From DATEZO01 sp035255485 (lineage in GTDB: Bacteria > Pseudomonadota > Gammaproteobacteria > Burkholderiales > Burkholderiaceae_D): 46,735 bases of DNA. Both the position numbers and the translations under genes were made by a program. The stretch covers positions 1 to 46,735 of the forward strand of contig DATEZO010000205.1 of the NCBI GenBank assembly GCA_035255485.1, written 5' to 3'. Positions 24,950 through 34,019 of the stretch are shown here, one piece after another (the first letter of the stretch is position 1; every line of letters starts with the position of its first letter). Below the pieces are notes generated by a model that made no database searches, was not told the DNA's origin, and saw nothing but the letters and a program-made list of their open reading frames with translations.

Positions 24950-25615
24950 TTACGCTACGCCGTAGCGATGCCGATACGCAGCGACAGCCTCCTTGTGCTG
25001 CGCCAGTTGCACATCCGCTTCTGCGGCGGAGATATAGTCGAATAAATCGTTCAGGTTTGCAATCGAAATTACCGGCAGGCCGTAATTGCGGCTGACTTCC
25101 TGCACGGCGGAATACGCTGACAGCGCGCCATTCTGGCCCGAGCGTTCCATGCGGTCCAATGCGATCAGGACTGCGCACGGCGTAGCGCCTGCAGCGCGGA
25201 TCATGTCAACCGACTCGCGCACCGATGTGCCAGCCGAAATCACATCATCGACGATGACAACCCGGCCGCGCAGCGGAGCGCCGATCATGATGCCGCCTTC
25301 ACCATGATCCTTCGCCTCCTTGCGGTTGAAGGCGAACGGCGCATTGCGCCCTTTGCCAGCCAGGGCGACCGCAGTAGCCGAGGCCAGGGTGATGCCCTTG
25401 TAGGCCGGTCCGAACAGCATGTCGAATTCGACCCCGGAGTCCAGCAGGGTGCGGGCATAGAAATCGGCCAGCCGGCCGAGGGACGCGCCGTCGTTGAACA
25501 AGCCGGCATTGAAAAAATAGGGAGAATTGCGCCCGGCCTTGGTGACGAAGTCGCCGAAACGGAGCACACCGGCGGATACTGAAAATTCGATGAATTGCTG
25601 ACGTAAATTGTTCAA
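24950..25615 (-). CDS. pyrE: Orotate phosphoribosyltransferase
   Basis: 221 residues. The PRPP-binding motif VVIVDDVISAGTSVRE (119-134) and the FGPAYKGITLA segment (68-78) identify the family, as does the FNRKEAKDHGEGG loop. It makes OMP from orotate and PRPP in pyrimidine synthesis. The start at 25615 fits the family N terminus. A palindrome with TTGACA on both strands lies 23 bases upstream. pyrE is divergent from the exonuclease III gene. Confidence 0.96.
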   Translation of the reverse strand: MNNLRQQFIEFSVSAGVLRFGDFVTKAGRNSPYFFNAGLFNDGASLGRLADFYARTLLDSGVEFDMLFGPAYKGITLASATAVALAGKGRNAPFAFNRKEAKDHGEGGIMIGAPLRGRVVIVDDVISAGTSVRESVDMIRAAGATPCAVLIALDRMERSGQNGALSAYSAVQEVSRNYGLPVISIANLNDLFDYISAAEADVQLAQHKEAVAAYRHRYGVA

Positions 25616-25637
25616 GACGAGCTCATTTCATAAAAAA

Positions 25638-25654
25638 TTGACAAATTTTGTCAA
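25638..25654. promoter_or_regulatory. 17-base palindrome with divergent -35 boxes, pyrE/xth
   Basis: TTGACAAATTTTGTCAA is a perfect inverted repeat around one base, and each strand begins with a consensus -35 hexamer. On the pyrE side TATGAA follows after 16 bases, placing a transcript start only a few bases before the ATG. On the xth side the -10 is poor. The dyad may be a repressor or regulator site overlapping the promoter. Confidence 0.45.
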
Positions 25655-25783
25655 GGATGAATCCGAAACCTTGCATTGTAAATCGAGATTCCATCCATAT
25701 CAGTAGAAACGCAAGGAATGTGCCTTGCGCGCAAGATGGGCGAATCCGCTATGCTACGGACGTCATTATTATCGGGTTGCCTC

Positions 25784-26563
25784 ATGCTGAAGATCATTTC
25801 CGCCAATTTGAACGGCATCCGCTCCGCCGCGAGAAAGGGATTTTTCGAGTGGATGGCCAGTCAGAATGCTGATGCAGTATGCGTCCAGGAGCTGAAGGCG
25901 CAGGCCGCTGACATGACCCCGGAACTGCTTGCGCCGGCCGGCTATCGCGGTTTTTTCCACTATGCGGAGAAAAAAGGGTATTCGGGTGTCGGCCTCTATT
26001 GCAGGACCGAGCCGGATGCGGTGATCACCGGCTTCGGCTGCCCGGAATTCGACGCAGAAGGCCGTTATGTGCGCTGCGATTTCGGCAATGTCAGCATCAT
26101 TTCCGTATATTGCCCTTCCGGCTCGTCGAGCGAAGAACGGCAGCAGGCGAAATTTCGCTTCATGGACGTATTCCTGCCGCATCTGGCGCAATTGGCTGCA
26201 AGCGGGCGCGAAGTCGTCATTTGCGGCGACTGGAATATCGCACATCAGGAAATCGACCTGAAGAACTGGAAAAGCAACCAGAAGAATTCCGGCTTCCTGC
26301 CGGAAGAGCGCGCCTGGCTGTCGCGCGTGTTTGGCGAAATTGACCTGGTCGATGTGTTCCGCCGTGTCGAGACACGCGCCGAACAATACACCTGGTGGAG
26401 CAATCGCGGCCAGGCCTGGGCCAAAAATGTCGGCTGGCGCATCGATTACCATGTCGCCACGCCCGGCATGGCGGCTTGCGCAAAGGCGGCGGCAATCTAC
26501 AAGGAACAACGTTTCAGCGATCATGCACCGCTGACAATGGATTATGACTGGAGCCTGTATTGA
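25784..26563 (+). CDS. xth: Exodeoxyribonuclease III (AP endonuclease family)
   Basis: 259 residues with the family order: SANLNGIRSA (6-15), metal-binding Glu36 in CVQELKAQ, the YSGVGLY segment, GDWNIAHQEIDLKNWKSN, RIDYH and the closing SDHAPL with the catalytic His. It cleaves abasic sites and degrades DNA 3' ends in base-excision repair. Start 25784 (MLKIISANLNG) is the family start; the frame to 25718 adds residues without support. A CGCAAGG/CCTTGCG stem lies about 55 bases upstream. Confidence 0.95.
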   Translation: MLKIISANLNGIRSAARKGFFEWMASQNADAVCVQELKAQAADMTPELLAPAGYRGFFHYAEKKGYSGVGLYCRTEPDAVITGFGCPEFDAEGRYVRCDFGNVSIISVYCPSGSSSEERQQAKFRFMDVFLPHLAQLAASGREVVICGDWNIAHQEIDLKNWKSNQKNSGFLPEERAWLSRVFGEIDLVDVFRRVETRAEQYTWWSNRGQAWAKNVGWRIDYHVATPGMAACAKAAAIYKEQRFSDHAPLTMDYDWSLY

Positions 26564-26597
26564 GCACGGAGCGAAGGCTGGCAGCGTCAATGGCAAG

Positions 26598-26627
26598 TTG
26601 ACAATATGCGACGGCCTCATCAATACT
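26598..26627 (+). promoter_or_regulatory. Possible sigma-70 promoter of the RND pair
   Basis: TTGACA (26598-26603), 18-base spacer, AATACT (26622-26627), 70 bases before the adaptor ATG. The -35 is perfect, the -10 four of six. Confidence 0.3.
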
Positions 26628-26697
26628 CTCGCCCTTGCTGTAGCTCGATTCTGACTGCTGCCGCTCCAATAACAATATTTTCTCCGGAGACTACGCC

Positions 26698-27870
26698 ATG
26701 GTGCGCAAAATCCTTCTCGCATTAACCATCGTCTTGTCCATTTCAGCTTGCGGCAAGAAAGGCCAAGGGCTTGAGAATGCCGAAAAAAAGATGGCCATGA
26801 CCGCCGAACGGCCGCTGCTGATTTCTCCTGAAGATCTGATTACGGTGCATGATACCGATCTTGCCTCCGGGCCTGTCATCACCGGGTCCGTGCAACCCGA
26901 ACGGCGCGCCGACCTGCGTGCGGAAATTTCAGCGGTAGTGTTGCACGCCTTGAAGGAAAACGGCGAGAGCGTCAAACGGGGAGATCTTCTGGTGCGCCTG
27001 GACGATACCGCGATTCGCGACAGCCTGACGTCGGCCGAAGCCGCCGCACGCGCGGGAGCACAAGCTTATGACCAGGCGCAGCGGCAATTCGAACGACTGA
27101 AAACCTTGCGCGGCTCGGGCATGGTGTCCCTGCAACAGCTCGAAGATGCAGAAATCCGCCGCAACAATGCGCAGAGCGATCTGATTGCAGCCAGGGCCAA
27201 GGCGGTGCAGGCGCGCCAGCAATTACAACGCACTGAAGTGCGGGCGCCGTTCGATGGCGTGATCAGCGAACGCAAGGTTTCCGCCGGTGATACGGCGCAA
27301 ATCGGCAAGGAGCTGCTCAAGGTCATCGATCCGTCCAGCATGCGATTCGAAGGATTCGTATCGGCGGACCGTATCAGCAGCGTCAAGGTCGGGCAGCCGG
27401 TGCATTTCCGGGTGAACGGCTACGGCCAGCAGGAATTCACCGGTACGGTCAAGCGCGTCGATCCTGCCGCCAATCCCGTTACGCGCCAGGTAGAAGTGCT
27501 GGTCGGGTTCCCGGACAGCACGCAGCCGCGCGTGTCGGGTCTGTATGCCGAAGGGCGCATCGAAGCCGGCAGCAGCCGCATCCTGATGATTCCGGAAGCG
27601 GCGTTGGTGCGCAATGGCGACAAGGCCTATGCCTGGCGCGTAAAAGGCGATGCGCTGCACAAGATCGAGCTGCTCATCGGCGAACGTGATTCGCGCCGCG
27701 GCGACTACGTGGTGCGGAGCGGGCTGGCTGATGGCGACCGAGTGCTTCGCAATCCGGTATCCACGCTGAAAAATGGGCAGAAAATCGACACCGCGGCCGC
27801 ACCGGCTGCCATTACGCCTGTATCGATGACTGCAAGCAAAGCGGCTGGGGCCGCTGCATCGGGGAAATAA
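26698..27870 (+). CDS. RND efflux membrane-fusion (adaptor) lipoprotein
   Basis: 390 residues. A lipoprotein signal ends LSISAC with Cys18. The core is a typical adaptor: lipoyl-like half GSVQPERRADLRAEISAVV, a coiled-coil hairpin (about 110-170), second half VRAPFDGVISERKVSAGD, then a beta barrel and membrane-proximal domain. The adaptor links an inner-membrane RND pump to an outer-membrane channel. GGAG precedes the ATG. The pump gene follows after three bases. The Ala-rich end (AAPAAITPVSMTASKAAGAA) is low complexity. The substrate is unknown. Confidence 0.92.
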   Translation: MVRKILLALTIVLSISACGKKGQGLENAEKKMAMTAERPLLISPEDLITVHDTDLASGPVITGSVQPERRADLRAEISAVVLHALKENGESVKRGDLLVRLDDTAIRDSLTSAEAAARAGAQAYDQAQRQFERLKTLRGSGMVSLQQLEDAEIRRNNAQSDLIAARAKAVQARQQLQRTEVRAPFDGVISERKVSAGDTAQIGKELLKVIDPSSMRFEGFVSADRISSVKVGQPVHFRVNGYGQQEFTGTVKRVDPAANPVTRQVEVLVGFPDSTQPRVSGLYAEGRIEAGSSRILMIPEAALVRNGDKAYAWRVKGDALHKIELLIGERDSRRGDYVVRSGLADGDRVLRNPVSTLKNGQKIDTAAAPAAITPVSMTASKAAGAAASGK

Positions 27871-27873
27871 GCC

Positions 27874-30800
27874 ATGTTCCTTTCCGACTTCAGCATCAAG
27901 CGCCCGATGTCAACAGTGGTCATCATCATTGCCCTGATGTGCCTGGGCCTGCTCGCTCTGAAAAAGCTGCGCGTCAACCAGATTCCCGACGTCCAGCAGC
28001 CCGTGCTGGTCGTCAGCGTGCCCTATCCTGGCGCATCTCCCGAAACGGTGGAGCGGGAAATCATCAATCGCATCGAAAAATCCCTGCAGAGCATTTCCGG
28101 CGTCTATCAGTTGCGCTCTACCGCGAATGAAGGCAACGCCAGCATCGTGATCATTTTCAATTTCAACAAGAACATGATCCAGGCCTCGGATGAAATACGC
28201 AATGCAATCGCATCCGTGCGCTACAAGCTGCCGGCTGAAATGCGCGAGCCGATCCTGGAGCGTGTCGATCCGTCCGAACAGCCGATCATGCAACTGGCGT
28301 TGTCTTCCACTACGCAAACCCACGCCGAAATATCGCGCCTGGCGGAAGATGAGTTGTCGGATAAATTCCGAGGTATCGACGGTGTCGCAGTAGTCCAGGT
28401 TGGCGGCGCGCTGAAACGCGAACTGAGCGTCTTGCTGCGCGCCGAAAAGCTGCGCGAGTACAACGTTTCGGTGGCGGAGGTTGTCAGCGCATTGCGCAAT
28501 CAGAACGCTACCGCGCCGGTGGGCAAAATCCGGGGCGAGCTGGAAGAGCAAAGCATCCGCCTGGTGGGCCGGATCGAATCACCATCCGAATTTGAGCAGA
28601 TCGTGATCCGGCGCCAGGGTAATGAAGTGGTGCGCCTGGGCCAGGTTGCCAGTATCGCCGACGGCTTTGCGGAATTGGACAGCTTCAGCTTGCGCAACGG
28701 CCACCCAAATGTCGGAATTTCGATTACCCGCGCGCGCGAAGCCAGCACCGTGACGGTCGCCAACAAGATTCGTGCCCTGGTGGCCGAACTCAACAAGACG
28801 CTGCCGAAGGGCAGTTCGCTCGAAATCACCCAGGATGGCGGCGAAGATGCCCAGAACAGTCTCAACAATGTCATCGAGTCGCTGATGTTCGGCGCGGTCC
28901 TGACGATCCTGGTGGTCTATGTGTTCCTGAACTCATGGCGCTCGACCCTGATTACCGCGCTCAGCTTGCCGACCTCCGTGGTTGCCGCCTTCATCGCCGT
29001 CTGGCTGTGCGGCTTCACGCTCAATTTCATGACGCTGCTTGGGCTCTCGCTGGCGATCGGCGTACTGATCGACGATGCCATCGTGGTGCGCGAAAATATC
29101 GTGCGCCATATGGAAATGGGCGCCGACCGGCGCACCGCCGCCAGCCTCGGTACCCGGGAAATCGGCCTGGCGGTGGCGGCCACCACATTTTCGATCATTG
29201 CGGTATTCATCCCGGTCGCCTTCATGCCGGGCGTGTCGGGCGAATGGTTTCGGCCGTTCGCGCTGACAGTGGCCAGTTCGGTGCTGGTGAGCCTGTTCAT
29301 TTCCTTCACGCTGGATCCGATGCTGTCCGCCTACTGGGGCGACCCGGTCGGGCATCATCATGCGCCCAAACGCGGCTTGAGCCTGCGGCTGTCAAAGTTC
29401 AACGCCTGGTTCGACCATCAGGCCGGCCGTTACGGACGCGTCATTGCATGGGCGCTGCATCATCGGCGCTGGATGGCGCTGATTGCCGGTTTGAGCTTCG
29501 TGGGCGCGCTGGCGCTGCACGCCACCCTGGGCGGATCGAGTTTTTTGCCAACCTCGGATAGCGGCACCATTGCCATCGACGTGCGCACGCCATCTTCGGC
29601 CAGCCTGGAATATGCGCGGCTGAAAGTCGAAAAAGCCGCGGAACTGGCGCGCACCCTGCCGGAAACGATTGCCACCAACAGCACCGTCAAGGCCGGCGGC
29701 GGCCGCGTGTATGTCGATATCGGCAAAAGCACGAAACGCAAGCGTTCCGCGGTTGACATCGCTGTCGAACTGCGCCAGCTCATGGCGCGCCTGGTCGGCG
29801 CCGAATACGTGGTGCTGGACGACTTGAACAACGGCGCACGCAAGCCGGTGCAAATCCAGTTTTACGGCCCCGATTCGCGCCGCCTGATGGCGATTACCAA
29901 TGATTTCATGGACAGGATGAGCCAGGTCAAGGGCGCGGTCGATATCGGGTTATCGGAACAAAGCCCGAAAGACGAGCTCAAGATCGAACTCAACCGCGGA
30001 CTCGCCAACGCGCTTGGCATTTCCGTCAACGATGCGGCGCAAGCCTTGCGCGTCGCTTTCGCCGGCGTCGAAGTCGGCGACTGGATCGATCCGACCGGCG
30101 AATCGCGCGATGTTGCCGTGCGCCTGCATCCGGACGACCGCGTCCAGGCGGAAAATATCGAGCGCTTGCCGATTGCGGTCAGCGGCAGCAACATGATGGT
30201 GCCGCTCGACCAGATCGCCGTCATTACCATGGGCAAGGGGCCGGCGCAAATCCAGCACATGGATGGCAAGCGCATGATTGCCGTATCGGCCAACGTGCAG
30301 GGCCGATCACCCGGAGAAGTCACGGCCGATGCGATGAAAATCGCCAAGGCGATCGATTTTCCGCCGGGCTATGGCATCGAGCTGGGCGGCGCGGCGCGCG
30401 ACCAGAAGGAAGTCTTTACTGAAATGGGTATTGCACTGGTCATGGGCATCGGTCTCATGTACCTGATCCTGGTCATGCAATTCGGATCATTCACCGCCCC
30501 CCTGAGCGTCATGCTGTCCCTGCCGCTGTCCCTGATCGGCGTGGTCATCAGCCTGTTGCTTACCAAAGGCACCCTCAATCTGATGAGCTTTATCGGCATC
30601 ATCATGCTGATGGGCCTGGTGGCCAAAAATGCCATTCTGCTGCTCGATTGCGCGCGCAAGCACGAAGCGAAAGGCTTCGGCCGGGAAGAATCCCTGATGC
30701 ATGCCGGCCGCATGCGCTTGCGACCTATTCTGATGACGACCTTTGCGCTGATCGCCGGCATGTTGCCAGTTGCCATCGGCTTGGGTGAAGGCGGCGAATT

Positions 30801-31068
30801 TTACCGGCCGCTAGCCATTGCCATCATCGGCGGTACGATTACGTCTACCATCCTGACCCTGCTGGTGGTGCCGACGTTTTATGACAGCATTGAAATCACG
30901 CATGATCGCGTCATTGCCAAATTCCATGCGCGCGCCATGCGCTGGAATGCATTTGTGGCGTTCATCCTGACATTGGTCGAAGCCTTGCTGGCGCTGCTGT
31001 TCATCAGGCTGATATATCGCTTGCTGAAAAAAGGGATGATGCCGATGGCCAGGCGGCAAGGAATATAG
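27874..31068 (+). CDS. RND efflux pump, inner-membrane permease
   Basis: 1064 residues, full RND length, with twelve spans and two large periplasmic loops. The first helix begins FSIKRPMSTVVIIIALM, the porter domain follows with PGASPETVEREI, and helix 4 carries the proton-relay pair Asp400/Asp401 in AIGVLIDDAIVVRENI. The pattern is of the hydrophobe/amphiphile (HAE-1) type rather than the heavy-metal type. It forms a trimer that drives drugs out by proton exchange with the adaptor encoded just upstream. No outer-membrane factor gene follows, so a channel encoded elsewhere would be needed. The C-terminal tail (KKGMMPMARRQGI) is basic. Confidence 0.95.
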   Translation: MFLSDFSIKRPMSTVVIIIALMCLGLLALKKLRVNQIPDVQQPVLVVSVPYPGASPETVEREIINRIEKSLQSISGVYQLRSTANEGNASIVIIFNFNKNMIQASDEIRNAIASVRYKLPAEMREPILERVDPSEQPIMQLALSSTTQTHAEISRLAEDELSDKFRGIDGVAVVQVGGALKRELSVLLRAEKLREYNVSVAEVVSALRNQNATAPVGKIRGELEEQSIRLVGRIESPSEFEQIVIRRQGNEVVRLGQVASIADGFAELDSFSLRNGHPNVGISITRAREASTVTVANKIRALVAELNKTLPKGSSLEITQDGGEDAQNSLNNVIESLMFGAVLTILVVYVFLNSWRSTLITALSLPTSVVAAFIAVWLCGFTLNFMTLLGLSLAIGVLIDDAIVVRENIVRHMEMGADRRTAASLGTREIGLAVAATTFSIIAVFIPVAFMPGVSGEWFRPFALTVASSVLVSLFISFTLDPMLSAYWGDPVGHHHAPKRGLSLRLSKFNAWFDHQAGRYGRVIAWALHHRRWMALIAGLSFVGALALHATLGGSSFLPTSDSGTIAIDVRTPSSASLEYARLKVEKAAELARTLPETIATNSTVKAGGGRVYVDIGKSTKRKRSAVDIAVELRQLMARLVGAEYVVLDDLNNGARKPVQIQFYGPDSRRLMAITNDFMDRMSQVKGAVDIGLSEQSPKDELKIELNRGLANALGISVNDAAQALRVAFAGVEVGDWIDPTGESRDVAVRLHPDDRVQAENIERLPIAVSGSNMMVPLDQIAVITMGKGPAQIQHMDGKRMIAVSANVQGRSPGEVTADAMKIAKAIDFPPGYGIELGGAARDQKEVFTEMGIALVMGIGLMYLILVMQFGSFTAPLSVMLSLPLSLIGVVISLLLTKGTLNLMSFIGIIMLMGLVAKNAILLLDCARKHEAKGFGREESLMHAGRMRLRPILMTTFALIAGMLPVAIGLGEGGEFYRPLAIAIIGGTITSTILTLLVVPTFYDSIEITHDRVIAKFHARAMRWNAFVAFILTLVEALLALLFIRLIYRLLKKGMMPMARRQGI

Positions 31069-31221
31069 CCTGATGCGAATCTGATCGAACGTTAGCAACC
31101 GAATAATGCCTGCCGGGCCTGGCAGCGCAAGCCGCTGCCGCCACACCAGGCTACGATATGGCAAGACGCAACCGGGTCAGCTCGCTCCGTCACGCGTAGC
31201 CAGCCAGGCAGCAAGGGCGGA

Positions 31222-32124
31222 TCATTCAATCGGCGCGATTTGTTTCACGTTGCCTTGATAAGGCGGCAGTGCGCCGGGGCTCCTGCCTTTGCTGCGCGCA
31301 TACAACGGCATCACTTCGGGTAGATGCCTGCGTATTTCCGCAATCCGGTTCTGCCCGCCCGGATGGGTCGATAGCCACTGTGGCGGCGCGCCCTTGTCCA
31401 CGATCGCCATCTTTTGCCACAACGCGATGCCGGCGCGCGGATCGTAGCCGGCGCGGGCCGCGATATCGAGACCGACCAGATCGGCCTCGGTTTCGTCTTC
31501 GCGCGAGAATTTCAGCAAGGTCAGATTGGCGACACCGCCGGCGGCGGCGCTGGTCAGATGCGAATCGATACCCAGCAGCGCAGATAGCCCGATGCCGGCA
31601 ACCTTGGCGCCCATGCTGGTCAGCGCCGATTTGGCGGCACGTTCGCGCCCGTGTTCGCGCAATGCATGCGCCATTTCATGGCCCATCACGATCGCGATTT
31701 CATCATCGGTCAGTTTCAGGGTATCGAGAATGCCGGAAAAAAAGGCGATCTTCCCGCCCGGCATGCAGAACGCGTTGATCTGCTTTGAACCGATCAGGTT
31801 GACCTCCCATTGCCATTGCGCGGCATGCGCATTCCAGCGCTGCGCGTACGGTATCAGCCTGCCGGCAATCGCACGCAGCCGCACGACTTGCGGATGATGG
31901 TCGGAACCGAGCGCCCCCTGCTGCTGCGCCTGCGTTTTCATGCCGGTGTATTGCTGCAGCGCCTGCGCCTCAAGTTGCGTTTCCGGCACCAGATTGCGCA
32001 AGCTCGACATCTTGCCGACCTTGACGCCGTCCGCCCCCGGTTGCGCATCCTCCTTCGCGATGGCGCCGGATGGGCCCAGCGCCAGGGCGTTCGCCACCAG
32101 AATCGTCATCAGGATTCGCCGCAT
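31222..32124 (-). CDS. M48 family metalloprotease, periplasmic
   Basis: 300 residues. A signal peptide spans about 1-23. The zinc site HEMAH has His149, Glu150 and His153, with the third ligand Glu213 in SREDETEADLVGLD. INAFCMPGGKIAFFSGILD and the late THPGGQNRIAEIRRHLP are typical of the LoiP/BepA/Oma1-like group, which cleaves misfolded envelope proteins. There is no TPR extension as in BepA, so it is closer to LoiP in size. It starts six bases after ampG and likely ends the metX-metW-ampG transcript. Its stop faces the RND pump stop across about 150 bases with a GGCAGCG/CGCTGCC stem. Confidence 0.92.
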   Translation of the reverse strand: MRRILMTILVANALALGPSGAIAKEDAQPGADGVKVGKMSSLRNLVPETQLEAQALQQYTGMKTQAQQQGALGSDHHPQVVRLRAIAGRLIPYAQRWNAHAAQWQWEVNLIGSKQINAFCMPGGKIAFFSGILDTLKLTDDEIAIVMGHEMAHALREHGRERAAKSALTSMGAKVAGIGLSALLGIDSHLTSAAAGGVANLTLLKFSREDETEADLVGLDIAARAGYDPRAGIALWQKMAIVDKGAPPQWLSTHPGGQNRIAEIRRHLPEVMPLYARSKGRSPGALPPYQGNVKQIAPIE

Positions 32125-32130
32125 GAATCG

Positions 32131-33375
32131 CTATTCTTTCTGCTCGTTCCACGGCGCTATTTTAGGCAGCATCAGCATGCCGGGCAGCGCCAGTACGAAG
32201 CACAGGAGGAAAAACAGGAACCATCCGGTCTCGGCGACGATGAATCCGACCGAAGAATTGATGAAGGTACGCGGCACCGCAGCCAGGCTGGTAAACAGCG
32301 CAAATTGCGTCGCGGTGTAGCGCGGATCGGTGGTTCTGGCGATATAGGCGACGAAAGCAGCGGTCCCGAGGCCGACGCCGAACGCCTCGAAGCCGATCAC
32401 CGCCGCCAGCACTAGCGTATTGGCGCCGGCTTGCGCCAGCCATGCAAACCCCAGGATCGCCACTGCCTGCACCACGCCGAATATCCACAGCCCCCGATTG
32501 ATGCCGAGCTGCACCATCCACACGCCGCCGATGATGCCGCCGACGATGCTGGCCCAGAAACCGGTGGCCTTTGCAACCGCGCCGATCTGTGTCATCGAAA
32601 AGCCGAGATCGAGATAGAACTTGGTGGCCAGCGCGGTCGCCATGCTGTCGCCGAGCTTGTACAGGAAGATGAAGCCAAGTACCGACAATGCGCCGGCCCA
32701 ACCGTCGCGCGCGAGAAATTCACGAAACGGCAACACCACTGCCTCGCGCAGGGTTTTCGGCGGCGCTCCGTATACCTTCGGCTCCTGGACCAGCAACGTG
32801 CAGGCCAGGCCCGGCAGCATGAAGGCGGCGGTGATCCAGAATACCGCCTGCCATGGCATGCGGTCCGCCAGGATCAGCGACAATGCGCCCGGCACCATGC
32901 CGGCCACCTTGTACGCATTCACGAATACCGCGCTGCCCAGCCCCTGCTCATTGTCCGGCAGAATCTCGCGCCGATACGCATCGAGCGCGATATCCTGGCT
33001 GGCCGACAGGAAGGCAACCAGCGATGCCAGGAAGGCAATCATCGGCACATCGATGTGCGGATCGAACGTGCCCATCATACCGATCGTGAAAAACAGCGCG
33101 ACCTGCGTCAGCGCCATCCAGCCGCGCCGGCGCCCCAGCGGGCCGAAGCTGAAACGGTCCATCAGCGGCGCCCACAGGAATTTCCAGGTGTACGGGAACA
33201 TTACCAGCGCGAACAGGCCGAGCGCCTTGACATTCAGGCCGGACTTGGCAAGCCATGCCTGCAACAGGCTTAACAGAATGAACAGCGGCAGGCCGGAGCT
33301 GAAACCGATGAACACGCAGATCAGCATGCGGCGATTCAGATAACTGTGCCAGGTTACTTTAGGGGATGTGGACAT
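32131..33375 (-). CDS. ampG: AmpG-type muropeptide permease (MFS)
   Basis: 414 residues with about twelve to fourteen spans. The AmpG opening is clear: LICVFIGFSSGLPLFILLSLLQAWL, then LFALVMFPYTWKFLWAPLMDRF and GRRRGWM, and SQDIALDAYRREIL in the middle. AmpG brings anhydro-muropeptides into the cytoplasm for cell-wall recycling. It sits 41 bases downstream of metW, on the same strand, and six bases before the M48 protease gene. The metX-metW-ampG neighbourhood recurs in Burkholderiales. Confidence 0.93.
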   Translation of the reverse strand: MSTSPKVTWHSYLNRRMLICVFIGFSSGLPLFILLSLLQAWLAKSGLNVKALGLFALVMFPYTWKFLWAPLMDRFSFGPLGRRRGWMALTQVALFFTIGMMGTFDPHIDVPMIAFLASLVAFLSASQDIALDAYRREILPDNEQGLGSAVFVNAYKVAGMVPGALSLILADRMPWQAVFWITAAFMLPGLACTLLVQEPKVYGAPPKTLREAVVLPFREFLARDGWAGALSVLGFIFLYKLGDSMATALATKFYLDLGFSMTQIGAVAKATGFWASIVGGIIGGVWMVQLGINRGLWIFGVVQAVAILGFAWLAQAGANTLVLAAVIGFEAFGVGLGTAAFVAYIARTTDPRYTATQFALFTSLAAVPRTFINSSVGFIVAETGWFLFFLLCFVLALPGMLMLPKIAPWNEQKE

Positions 33376-33416
33376 TGGTGTTTCATTCCCGCAAAGGGCG
33401 GAGCAGGGAATGGCAA

Positions 33417-34019
33417 TTATTTCTTCTTCAGTCGGAATACCGCCAGACTCCCGCGCCAGTTCGGCAAGAACCGGACCGGCCTGCCTTCATCGAGCGCCAC
33501 GCATTCGAGCACTTCGAGTCCGACCTGGTTGGCGAGTTCCTCAAAATCCCTGATGGTTGCGCAACGCAAGTTAGGCGTGTCATACCATTCATACGGCAGG
33601 CTCTTCGATACCGGCATGCGGCCGCGCAGCAATGAGAGCCGGTGCGGCCAGTACGCGAAGTTCGGGAAAGACACGATTGCCTCGCGTCCGACGCGTGCGA
33701 TATCGCGCAGGATATCCTCGACATTTTTCATCATCTGCAATGCCGACAGACACAGTACCATGTCGAACGCATTATCTGAAAATATCGCCAGCCCGGCTTC
33801 CATGTCCTGCTGGATCACCGGCACGCCGCGTCTCACGCACAGCGGAATCCTGTCATCATCGATTTCGATGCCATAACCGAAACAACGCTTGTCGGATTGC
33901 AGATATTCCAGCATCACGCCGTCGCCGCAGCCGACGTCCAGCACTTGCGAGCCTTCCCGCACCCAGTGCGCGATGAAAGCCAGGTCGGCGCGCAGCCGGC
34001 TCAGTTCGTCGAAATTCAT
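33417..34019 (-). CDS. metW: MetW, methyltransferase-like partner of MetX
   Basis: 200 residues. Begins MNFDELSRLRADLAFIAHWVREGSQVLDVGCGDG, with the SAM-binding motif VLDVGCGDG, then GIEIDDDRI and the MetW-specific SFPNFAYWPHRLSLLRGRMPVSKSLPYEWYDTPN. MetW occurs with MetX in many proteobacteria and is reported to be needed for full acetyltransferase activity. The ATG overlaps the metX stop by four bases (ATGA), so the two are translationally coupled and share the SAM-II switch. The frame to 34049 is rejected for that reason. Confidence 0.96.
   Translation of the reverse strand: MNFDELSRLRADLAFIAHWVREGSQVLDVGCGDGVMLEYLQSDKRCFGYGIEIDDDRIPLCVRRGVPVIQQDMEAGLAIFSDNAFDMVLCLSALQMMKNVEDILRDIARVGREAIVSFPNFAYWPHRLSLLRGRMPVSKSLPYEWYDTPNLRCATIRDFEELANQVGLEVLECVALDEGRPVRFLPNWRGSLAVFRLKKK

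Noticed and set aside
29075..29561. Plus-strand and antisense frames inside the RND pump gene
   Set aside because: Alternate-frame shadows of a clear 1064-residue protein; Arg/Pro/Gly-rich composition is typical of shifted high-GC frames.
31108..31150. GGCAGCG/CGCTGCC stem between the RND pump and the M48 gene as terminator
   Set aside because: Good stem, but no T tract on either side.
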